A model generated the notes under the pieces. The model saw nothing but the letters and a program-made list of their open reading frames with translations, was not told where the DNA came from and did no database searches. A program made the position numbers and the translations under genes. From Ophioderma brevispina (Eukaryota > Echinodermata > Ophiuroidea > Amphilepidida > Ophiodermatidae), in NCBI GenBank assembly GCA_023653785.1, contig JAMKCH010012541.1:1-64000 (forward strand): a DNA stretch of 64,000 bases. The letters run 5' to 3'. Of the stretch, positions 49,401 to 61,400 are shown piece after piece; within the stretch, counting starts at the first letter, position 1; each line of letters begins with the position of its first letter.

Positions 49401-52400
49401 TTTTTATTGAAATATGAGCATATACAAAATCACCTTCTGTTTTCATTTTAAGTTATTTCTGTAGCCAAATAAAAGGTAGGGAATCTATTGAATATTAAAG
49501 GAGCTAAATTTTAATACTAAACATACCACTTTGACCCTTGAAATAGGCGGATTTGAAAAACAAAATAATTAACATTGTGAAACATTCAGTGTACCAACCC
49601 CTTAAACTAGGATAGACCTATGTTCCAAAATATATATAGTCGAGTCTTGCAATGCGAAGTTCCTTATTGTCATGGTTACAAATGGTGTACACGTAACTCT
49701 ATAACATGAGGTTAATTTATACTTTTGTATTTTGCTATAGCCATATTGTGGGGTAAAGGAGCAAAAGACGACAGGCGCTAAGTGTCAACCCCTGGTAGAA
49801 TCGCAGTTTTGCTCAGTGTGAAAATTAGAGACCCTACACATGAATCTTCTTGTGTGATATTTAAATTTTTGATGCCATGAATTGATCCATGCTCGACACA
49901 ACTATTTATGATATACAGCTTTTAATTAGATCCTATATTCTCCAAACTAATCTTCCAAGTTTTTGCATTTTGTTTCTATTCGTTAACTATTCTAGGTGGC
50001 AAACTGTGAAGGAGAGGGTGGAATTGGAGTAGTAGCCTTTCCTGATCCTGGCATGTATGCCCAAGGTGAAAATGTGGATCAGGACGTCTACCCCAAAACG
50101 TGGTGGCTCCCATTTGATGGCACGATTCGTGATACAGCTCGCAGTACATATGGTGATCCAGGATCCTTTTTCTATCCAGCATTAAATGGTGAGATTTGCT
50201 CCATTTTAGTTCAGAGGACAGTGAAGATATGTAAAGAAAATTACTTGAATGCTATTCCATTCTTTTTAAAAAGAGAAGATATCAGTAGCTTCCCACAATC
50301 AGGGATCGCACTAGGTTTTAAAATAAGGGGTTTTCAAAACCCCTTAACTCACCAAAATTGTGAAAAATGGGGGTTTTCAGGGGTTTTTGCTTGTATGCAA
50401 GCATATGCGTGATTATTTCTAATGGGGTGTGCAGTGCCTTGAGAGATACTTCAGACTGGCTCTGGATTAAAAAAGTTAAATTACATGTTAGACGAACTTG
50501 AAAAGAAAGAAATAAAGTTTTGTTTGGAAATGAATTATGAATATGATCATTTAATGTATCATGTTAATTATATCAATTGGTATTTATCAACTCACTTTGA
50601 TATCATACAGTAAGTCAATAAATCATTCTAAAAGAAATTATTTATGTCCCATTCTAGAGTAAAAACCACTATGTAAATGCATCACCGCTACATGGCAAAA
50701 AATTATATATGCCCATGTTACATGTATGCTATGACTATGAGTTTAATCAATCTAGTTTTCTCAGTCTGTGGATTATAACATGAGATAAGCATACCTATGT
50801 TTATTTCAATATAACAGTGTACTACTAATTGGTAGTAGTAAACTTCATAAAAGACGCAATTTTGTTTCGGGGGGGGGAACAAAAATGAGACCTTTTATCA
50901 AAATCTGAACCCGAAATGGAGCCATGCGAGTATTCGATGTACATTGACCTGCCATGTTGACAGTAGTCTGCAATTTGACCACGCCAGATTGCGTACACGT
51001 GTATCAACGTTGATTTCGCTGAAACCCAACTCACCGGCTTGTTAATTTGAAGCTCAAATAATGCTAAACACTGAAATTCAATGAAATGTAGATGCCATGC
51101 TTCTAACTGGACATGAAGACCACTGCGTTTCATTAACAAAAGATACACTGTTTCACAAACTACCCCCGATGTTTTCTTAAGTTTAGGGTGTCAGACTTCC
51201 GGGTTTGATTTCTTCATTAATATTTATACTGCAAACCTTTTGAAGATTGCCGGTTTAGACTATGTTAGCCAATTAAATTAAATAAAACATCGGTAATAAA
51301 TTTCCATAAATTACAGCTTAACCAATCATGACCTCATTCTGAAACACAAGTTCGTCCAAATTTATGCGCAGAATGATGAGAAAATGGCGGTCATAACCGA
51401 GAAAACATCTTCTGCACACCAATGCAAACCCTATGGACAATTTTCTAATAGACTGAAATGGCGCTTATGAACTATGTATAGGATAATGCTGCGATACCAA
51501 GCTACGAAAAAGTCGCGAGAAAGGGTGAAACAAATGTTGTAACTGTGTATTATTAGTGAAACTCATTGATAAAATGCAGATACGCACTTAAGTCTTAATA
51601 ATATGTTCGATATTTTTGGGTTAATTGGAAAGTCGGTGGGATGATACAAAAAATTTCCTGTGTGCAAGAAAACCCCTTAGCTTCACTCAAATGCTAATTT
51701 TCTGCACTCAAATCAATAAAAGTGCGTATATCGTGCAGAAACGCAACCTAGCGCGAACCCTGCCCCCAATGCATTGCTTCCAATGGAGATATTTGTACAG
51801 TTACTCATGTGAATCGTTAGAGACAAAACATTCTTTAAATGCAGGTTTGTGATCAGTACTGTTAATTTAGCTATGTTTCATCTCTAACAATTCACATGTA
51901 CAAAAACCTCCATTGGGAGCAATGCATTGTTGGAAGCTTCTGATATCTTCTCTTCATTTTAAATATCACTGTGACCAAATAAGAATTAGAGGGCACGTGA
52001 ATGACTAGGTGTGTTTATGTCAAAGAGGCATTTTGTGATCTTCAACCTCTTCCCTGACTTAAAAAAATTGAGATTTTTCAAAGACTCAAGAGGTTTCCCA
52101 ATTCCTGTACCAGCTTTTGGGGATGATTAATGTGCGAGCACCTTGGCGCGAAGCCTCACGGGTGGATCCAGGGGTGGAGCCCCCGGAAGCCATCTTAAAA
52201 AGGTATCTTAGATGGTTAAAAAGTAGTGTTTCAGTAGAGCACAAATTTTGAACCATTTGTCGATTAAATATCTCTTGAACAAAAATACAAATGAGGGTGC
52301 TAGGATCATGAAATGCACCATACACCACCCTATACTTTTGGTAAGAAGTAAGGAGTGGTGGTATCACTCCGTCGTGCAAGCTGATTTTGTAGTAGTAGTA

Positions 52401-55400
52401 GCTGCTGTGATGTACCACAATGCACACCTTTATCGCTGCACGACCGCCATCACTCCATGCTGCTGGCTGATTGAAGTATAGCGTATCGAACATGAACATG
52501 TGAAGTAAACTTTTGGTAAACAATTTCCAATTTTGACAACTTCCAAACAAAAATTAAAGGTGCATTTCGTTCCAGCACCTCCTATTTTATTCGTGGTTCA
52601 CTAGATATCCTTGAGAAAAGCTTATTCACAAAATTTGAGTTGATCCTGATCTTGCAGTTTTGTGTTATGAACAATTGCTTGTTTCTCATGGTCCCATAGG
52701 CCAGTGTGCTGCAATTTCTGTCCATTTATGGACAGAAAATACAAAATTGCAAATTTCTTATTACACCGATTCAGAGGAGTTCAGGAGTTAGAAAAAACAG
52801 GATGTAATTTTCAAATCTAATTTGCAAAAAACTGACATTGTCAATCTAGGTTCAAAAGAAGATATTTTAAAGACCATGAATTCAAAATTCTCTCCTGCAA
52901 ATTTCATTGCTCTAGCTATGTAAGGCAGGGGATAAAGATATGATGGATACAAGAGAGCGTATAAAGCATGTGTTTCAATAGGCAGTCCATTTTGTACTTT
53001 GCCCCTTAATATTTTGACTAGCAAATGCCAGCACAACTATTGTGTAAATATGAATTATGCTTAAAACGATTTTCAGTCATTAACAATTAATTAGATATGT
53101 CATATTTTTTAGAATTCCAGTTTAAAATTTTGAAGAAGAAAGGTGTTGCAAATGTCATTTTTAAGCCAAATCGTACATGGTAACAGTTACAAAATGTGGT
53201 GTAAAATCCATAACTTGTCTAGCTCCAGCCAGGCTGTCCTGGACATCACTGGGCCACAATAGTTGCATACCACTTGGCTTCACAAAGTGAACATAACCAA
53301 ATTTGGAGTCTAGGCAGCTCCCAGATCAACTGCATATTTTACAATTGTTTAAGGAACAATGCTATTTCTGTGTAATCCCAGTACATAGCAGAGATGTAAC
53401 TTTACCAGAAATTTCCAGATTTTTGGCCATAAATAAAAAAAAATCCAGAAATGTAAAAAAAAATCAATTTCTGAGATCAAAGTGTTAATGATAAAGGTAA
53501 AACTGCATCAAAAACTCAAGTTTTAAGTATCAATTTATTTTAAAAAAAGGTTCTTGTGTCCTATATTCACATAAGAAAATACATTCCCCGGAGCTTCACC
53601 AGATGCTACACTAAATTTAGCCTTCCCATCGGTTCAAATTTTGGATTTTCAGGAAATGGGACTACTCCTCTGTTACATCTCTGACATAGGTAACGGGGTA
53701 CGTCTGGGCATCCAACTGGGCATTTCAAGGCAGTGACATTCTCCCACATACGATATAACTGATGTTGTTTAATTGACTTTTTTCCCCCCAGTTTCGGTTC
53801 CAGTGGCATATTGAACGTTTGAAGGGGTGATGCATGCCAAAGCTTCCTCCAAGTTCATCAGTTTGATGATGCAAGAGCAATTTTAAGGTATCACTTCAAT
53901 ATCCCATGCACACAACCAGATACTTGATGGTAATACTCTGGCTCATATTTCCTGTATTATAGCCTGTACGCCCGCGTCCTCCCCCTCTTCCAAACGGCGC
54001 TTTGTTTCCACAGAATTAGGCCCAGATTATGTAGCTGCAAGCTACTGTAGGTGAAACGAATACTCCAAAGAAGAGAAATCATATTTTACTCAAATATTCA
54101 AATGAATCTTTATATTTGTAACCTTATATAAGCATGATGTGTGTGGTTGCCTATACATGTCTATTCTCACACCCACCTACCCCTGCGGGTTCGGGTTAAG
54201 AATTGCCCTATTGTTTCCCTCCCTGCAATTTCGTAAGAGGCACTAAAGGGGCCCCCTGCGTGTTCGGGGTGAAGAATTGATGCGCTGGTGTATTCCTGCA
54301 TGTCTTAAGAGGCGACTAAATGGGTCATCTCATCCAATTGAACCTGACTGCTTTCTCCATCAGATATTGTTGAACTTTGTATCTGCCGTGAAACTGTTTA
54401 GATCATCTGAGATTGTTTTTTTCATTTATTAATTGAAAATTGTTTGTTTTGTTGTGTTTTGTTTTTTAATTGTTAATTATGATCATCCTGTCCATTTTAC
54501 TTTTCTGTTTTTATGATAGCTAACATAAACATGATTTTTATTTATAATTTTTTATTTTTTTTATTTTTTTTAACAAAATTTGGTATGGATGTGGTTTTTG
54601 TATTCATTTTTTCAATTCCCTGTGGCGTGTTCGGGGTTCAGATTGGCCCTATGTGTGTTCCCCCTGCATGTCGTAAATAAGCGACTACAAGGACAACTTG
54701 TTTGCCGTAGGTTGCGACTCTGTCGGAGGCGGAGAGGACCTGGCGTTTTAGGTGAATCTGTGGTCTTGGCGGTGCAGTGGAATCACCACTGCTCGGCCTC
54801 AAATCTCCTAGAGGCGGTCAGTTGTTTTAGTCCTGGATTCAACCAAGCGGCTGGTGGCGTCTTGCATCTAAAGACTCATTATCTGATGATTGTTTATGGG
54901 AGACATATTGGGTACTTATGTCCCTTGTAACTAAATTGCGTCCTGGGCCTTTATCAGGCGGCTGCGTAACAGGTCAATTTGAGAGCGCCTTTTTCTTCTT
55001 CTTTTTTCTTAGTTTTTCTTGAGTATATCTCTGGGTAGCCTTGGCATAGGAGTGATATTTCCACTTACATGTATTGGTCCCCTGGTTGGGCTCCGTGGTG
55101 GGTTGGGAGCTCTGGAGATGAATCTCAATACTTTTCAATTCTGAAGTCGAACAACAACCTTGACAAAATCCTGTTAAACGTAAAGAGATTGTGATCCGTA
55201 TCTGTAGTTGCGATTTATTGGCCTCCTTTTAGTGATTGAATGCATGATGATAACACCCTAATCAAAAATCTCCCCGCTTTTGCTGTAAGCAAGGGTAATT
55301 GAAGGCATTGCTTGCAATTGAATTCAGAAATATTAGAACTCAGGTCTGGGGATATTTGGTGGAGGTCGACGGGAAGATTCAGTCGGATAAACTCAAATGA

Positions 55401-58400
55401 CTCCCATGCTTGCCCAAGTTCCAGTTAGAGTTTCTCCTCCATCGAACTCTTAACTCTATGAAGGGTGTAATTAAATGCCATGACATAAGAATTGTTCTGA
55501 TATGATTTTTATTGGTTGGCGATCTCAAAATTTCCCCCTATTCATAGAATTTGATTAAAGAATGTAAAAAATCAGTACGGTTACTTTTTTATACTTTACC
55601 TGCAATGCGCTAAACTTTACCCAGTCAGTACAGTGGGTTACCACCCTTCAGGTGCAAGTAGAGGATTACATCACTAGCCCTACAAGATGTTTTAAATTTC
55701 AAGTGTTGGGCCCTTAAGAACGTATGTCGACTCGTCAGAAGTTGTGAAAAGTTGGCAAAGAGGCCACATGATCCAATGTAAGGAACCTGCTAAATGTTTG
55801 AATTGCAGTGGTAATCACTCGGCAAAAATTCCCACGATCTGTCCTAATGGTAGAAGAAAAGAAATTCAAAAACAAAGTGACAGGTTAACATGACTTATAA
55901 AAAGGCAGAGATACTCTTTGCGTTCTCCAGGTTTTCCCGTCTCAAATATGTTGCTGATGATTGTGAAAAGGGGCAAAATCAATTCTAAACCTCATTTTCC
56001 CAACCAGATCTTGTTTGGCCTAATTATTTTCCCATCCTCAACCGTATTTAGAAGTTGTAAGGAAAAATACAAGTGATAATACTATTGCAACTAGATGACT
56101 TTGCCTAGTAGATCTCTTAGTCTTTCTAGAGCTCCTGGAAGAAACAATCACATGCATTCCTTAAGGATCAACTGGTTCCGAGGGCATCTACTAACTCCGA
56201 TAATCTGCAGAAAAAAAGAGACTACAAAAATAAAACTTAGGAACTGATAAGTTCCAACCTATTCTCTCAAGCCAAAGAAACTAGGTAATCCCAAACAATG
56301 AACACCACCTAATTCTGATTCGGCAAAGAATAGGTAATACTAAACATTCTCAATCATAAGAATTTCAAAGGGATCACCGGATCCTATTCAGCTTTATAAC
56401 AAGTTTGATACACTTTTGTCAGGTGATGAAGAGGGCATGGACTTTTTTCCCTGAAACACAGAACATTACGTGATGGAGGAAGAGGTCCCTCTAATTCTGT
56501 TAAAAAAGTGACACATTCTAATAAATGTGGCAAACTCTGCAATTGCAGAGGGCTTAGACCCAATTAACAAGAAGTTAAATGCCTTATAACTGACTATAAC
56601 ATCTATTCTTTGTCTTCAGAAAACTCGTCTAAAGACAGTGATTCTAATACAGTTTGTTTTAAAGGGGTCCGACAAATTCTTATAACAAAACAGCGTTTCC
56701 CCGTGGATAATAGAGCTATTGGAGAGTCATCTATAATAACTGATTAGGGGTGGAGTCCCTCATTCTTTCATACAACTTAATACCAATTGGAATCAGTTGC
56801 TGTTAGTTCCTCTCACCGCACAATAACGTTTGTTCGTTTATATTTCATCCTAAATTATTAGGTTTAGATGAAATTGATGATTGATTGGTCAACTCTTTCT
56901 CCCTTCCTTTGGTAGGTGACGTCAATGCCCCTATTGAACTTTGGGGTTGCAATTCCAATCGTTGGTTGTCATTTTAGAATCTTTTTTGGAAGAAATATAT
57001 TCTTGTATTTTGGAATTATTGGTCTATTACTTCTCCATTCTGCACTGGTAACGACTCCATCCGCTAGTGAGTTATCAATTTGTTCCCCTACTATTTTTAT
57101 GGACCTTTTGTTGGGAGTTTATGGTGATCAGTGTGGTTAGTGATTGTTCCAATCTTACGACATAGTAATAAGCCAATGCCTGAGAGCGTTTTCTAAGGCA
57201 ACGTCAAAGGCCAACGGCCAGAGTTTTTATGATAGCTGTTTTCTTTATTATGGCATCTTTTGTTAAAACATTGAAGATCCTCTTTTTTTCTTCTTCATTC
57301 ACATGACATTTTGATTGATATAGCCAATAAATCAGTCCATCCAAGTCGTCTTCAAAAGCTTATGTACCCACAAGCCCACGTTTAAACACGCATGGAAAGT
57401 TGCATTGATGTCGCAAATTGCATTAAACGTTTTAAAATCGACCCACCAAGAACATTAAGAAAATATCAAAGAGCCCGAGCTCCGTCGCATTATTAAAAAG
57501 TAAACGGGAGTCTTGGAGCAATATGTATCCAAGTTAAATCATAACGCCTGTTAAAACAGCTTGTAATGTAGAATAATGGGAAACAATTGAAGACTACACT
57601 TTTTCAAATCTAGATAATCTGATGGTAGTAAATGGACAGAAGCTCAGATATTGCCAAGTTATTGGCATAGAATTTGAACACAATTCGTCAAGCAATCATT
57701 ATAAACCAGACTTTCAAAGATTTAAAAAATATACTACTGCTGAAAAAACAGAAATTATATTTTCATTCCAATAGTCAGATGAGGAGTATATTCATTTAGC
57801 ATGTTATAGCTTTGAATGACTCCTTAGTATAAAGCATGATACTGCTAACACTGACCCGATTGAAATACATTAAGCAATTTCTTAAGCAGCTTCCACAAGA
57901 ATCCCTTCTTTTATGCTTTGATATTTTCATAATAAATTGGAGTTCCTGGGAGTTCCCAAATGTATGGCGTGGAAGCTACAATTATTCCTGTTCCGAAGCC
58001 AGCGACCAAGGCAACAAATTGTCGTCCAATCTCCCTTACCACTTTTTTATGTAGACCATGGAAATGATGATTAATGCTTGTCTTGTTTGGTCGTTCTTGA
58101 AAAGAGTAAAATTAGACTGATATCTAAGTGTCAAAGTGGTTCCCGGCAGGGCCGTTAGTACTATGACACTTTTCTCTTGAACTTTTATTCGGGATTGTTT
58201 TGTTAAGGACATGTTTTGTCTGTATTCTTTGATCAGAGAAGCCTATATCTACTGGAAATATGGTATTGTTTGAAGAATTTTGCATATTATGACTAAGAGG
58301 TAAAATGCCTTGTTTTATTAATAATTTTTTTTTAAAAAATTCGTGTTTTTAGGGTTGTTTGGGAACATCCTTATCGAAATTCACTTCAAGAGATGGTGTT

Positions 58401-61400
58401 CCACAGGGTAGTATTCTCTCCTGTTACTCTCCTATTTTCTTTTTAAAATTACGCTATTGCCAAAGTGGTCAATGCAGAAGGCGATGGCCCATTGTTTGAG
58501 ATGAATTTCTCTATTTCCTATTCTTCATCAAAGCATGGTTTCTATAGAAAGACAAATGCCATTGCTGAATAAGTTCAACAGTGGGCATAATGAAAATGTT
58601 TCCTTCCATTTCTCTAAACTAAACTGTGGTATGCATTTGCAACAAAAGACGTCCTTCACTCACTTGACCCAGAACGAAAATTGAAGGGTTCTACTATTCC
58701 TTCGTTTTCAACATACTAATTCCTTGGGCCTTAATATTTGACAGTACATTGAACTTCAAAGCTCATATTGATATTTCGGAAGAGATGTCAAAAAAGCTCT
58801 GAATCTTTTTAAAAGTAGTTTCTAAGATTGACTGGGGTGCAGATCGCTCATTTTTGCTTCGCCTTAATAGATCACTTGTGAGATCACAATTGGATTATGT
58901 TGCTTGTTTATAGTTCTGCTGCTCGTAAGTCATATTTAAAAAGCTGAACCGATTCCGAATCAAGGTCTTCGACTAGGCTTGGGTGCTTTCGTACCTCTCC
59001 TATGCACGCTTATATGTCGAAGCTAATTAACCCCATTACTCTAAGAATGGGAACAATTAGCTCTTCAATATTCTCTCAACTTAAAATAATTCTGATTCCC
59101 AACACATGAGATCACCTTTCCCGCCTAATTTACCACTTCCTGTACAGTACCCTAATCTTTCCATATCTTTTGAAGTCGCGTAAAAGAGGGTCTTTTTCAC
59201 AGGTGTTCCTATGCTGATAACATTGCTCTTTGATTTTTTCCTATTAGTCCTCCTTGACCGAATTTTGAGCGTGATATTGACCTAACTTTATGTCAATATA
59301 AGATGGTCCTACTGATGATCTTGTTTTTCAAGCTAAATTTTTGTGATCGTAGACTAAATCTCATCAACAATCGAGCTAATTTTACAGATGTCTAAGATTT
59401 TGGAAAGGGCTGCTGCAGCTGTTTTCAGTCGGCGTGATCAACGTCAGATTAGTTCCTGATAATCTTCTATTTTCACTACTGCTGAATTGAAGCACTTAAG
59501 TTGGCTTAGAATTAGCTGAAATTTCCAGAGATCATTTCATATATTTACATGATTCACTAATCAGTCTTATGCTTTGAGGCAGAGAATGGTCTTCATCCTA
59601 ATTGCTGAGCTGTTGAAGTATCTTCATTTGTCTCAATGAATAAATCTTTGTTTTAAAAGCGTGGATTCCAAGCCACATGGTATTCAAGGCAATAAAAGGT
59701 TGATGTATTGGCGAAAGAAGCCCTTAATATGAATATAACAAACATTGATATTCCCTTTACAGATTTTAGGCTTCAGTTAATAGCTATATATCAGAAATAT
59801 TGGCCAAGCTATGTGGATTCATTTCTAAATACAATTCATGCTTTTCACCAACTGTTGGAGCTGTTGGTAAGTTCAGGTTTGATTGGACGAAGGGACGAGA
59901 TTGTATTAGCGCGAATGTCAATTGGTGCTACTTATGAATGACCCATAGTTATTCTGTGCTTAGAGTGAGCCAGCCCTCGGTTATTCCTTTGTTTTGGCTC
60001 TTTCGTGAAACTGTATTACTGATGCCGTTGATTATGCGCTTATTCGTAGAAACTTTAAGTTTCCCAATTTGAACAATTATTTCAAGATAATAGGCTCTTC
60101 AGGTGATTAATTTCCTGACGGATGCCGCATTTTTTCATATTTTCAACTTTTTAAATGTTATGACTGTAATTTTCGTGGTGTCTGTTAATACGGTTTATAT
60201 GTTTTTTTAGATAAACGATGACACGATATAACAACAATTGGTGTGAGGAGTTGTCGTTAACTTAATACTCACTCACCCGACCCAAGTTTTATTTTCAAAG
60301 GTTTTTTGGTTAGATGGTAAGAGTGGATTAATTAAAAAATTTATTCTGGCCACCTCCAGCCCCGCCTGTTGTATCTTTACAATAGAAATTACAATTCTCT
60401 CCTCTCTTCTCCTGTAAAAGGTGCTAAATTGACCATTTTAAGACTAGTTCGTAGATCTTGGATTGGAGCTTTTGTATTGTTGGTGAACTTGTTCAAACAT
60501 TGATCTTTTTTTTGCGGAACACAGGCATTCCAGAGGGTGCTGGCTATATGTTTGCCGTGTAAATATAACTGTACAGTTGACTTCTTGCAATAAGCGCCCC
60601 CTTTTTTTTAAAAAAAAAAAAAAAAATCAGCCAAAGACTTCATATTTTTTGAACATTTTTAAAATATTCATTTTTGTTAAAATTAATTTAATTTGCTCTT
60701 TTTATCCCCTGCCTAAAAGGGCAGGGGGATTGTGCGCAGCATATTCCTTCTTTTGTCTTCTTGTGTGTCTCTTGTTCCTTTTTGTTTCGGTTGACTGGTT
60801 TGTGCAGCATCTATCTTGAAACGTACACGGATACACTTTATGCTCGCTCTCAAATATTCAAAGGGTATTCCATTCAGCAGCTTCCGAGATCTTTTTGAGG
60901 TGGTCTGCAAATGGGAGTAGGGGCCTTGCACACACTCTGATGAGCAAATTTATAATGCATTTTTTTCACATTTGATATCAATATTCCCCCGATAAATACC
61001 GTGCTAAGCCATGTCCCTTTGTGGAGAACGAAAACCTACTCCTTGGAGTTTTTGTACTGCATTTTAAAACTAAAATTTTTTATTTTTTTCAGTTTTTTAA
61101 TTTTTTGATTATTTATAATTACATAAATCGCAATTTTAAAGTCTGTATTTTTTATTTAAAATTATATGGCAGTTCTGCAGGATTTATTGCCCCTTTTTGT
61201 TAAATACATAAGATCAGAGAGTTCTTGCCTACCATGGAATCCCGTAAATGAGCCAGCTAAGAGAAGCGGGAAGCCTATGTGTACGCCTATCAGTCTCGCG
61301 CACCGTGTCCATTGTTCAATGTTTTGACATCATTTTCAGGAACTCAGTGAGATTGTGCATCAGTTTGGGGGCATCATGCTGTCCCATGGGTGACTAATTG

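Larger units (their letters stand above)
54180..60520 (+). mobile_element. Long non-LTR retrotransposon (LINE with RNase H; I/jockey-group-like), decayed
   Basis: One + strand LINE about 6.3 kb long, lying in the 12.4-kb intron between exon 5 and the exon at 62,573. Order: a 5' region with two similar leader blocks (54,183-54,330 and 54,627-54,700, each with a GTTCGGG...GCATGTC-TAA-GCGACTA pattern), zinc-knuckle ORF1, AP-type endonuclease, reverse transcriptase, RNase H, and a tail block. The 3' end is not sharp; I place it near 60,500, before an A-rich tract at 60,600. No target duplication was found. Reading frame is lost every 50-150 bases, yet motifs in shifted frames stay highly recognisable, so indels outnumber damaging substitutions. 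RNase H presence points to the I group rather than CR1 or RTE; the subfamily is not determined. Confidence 0.8.

Noticed and set aside
54580..54930. 116-codon open frame
   Set aside because: Falls in the LINE 5' leader, which is non-coding in this element type.
61160..61270. Candidate for the missing exon: CAG acceptor at 61,178, then a frame with FLPTM
   Set aside because: At least three stops in the frame and only LP in common with the expected exon.
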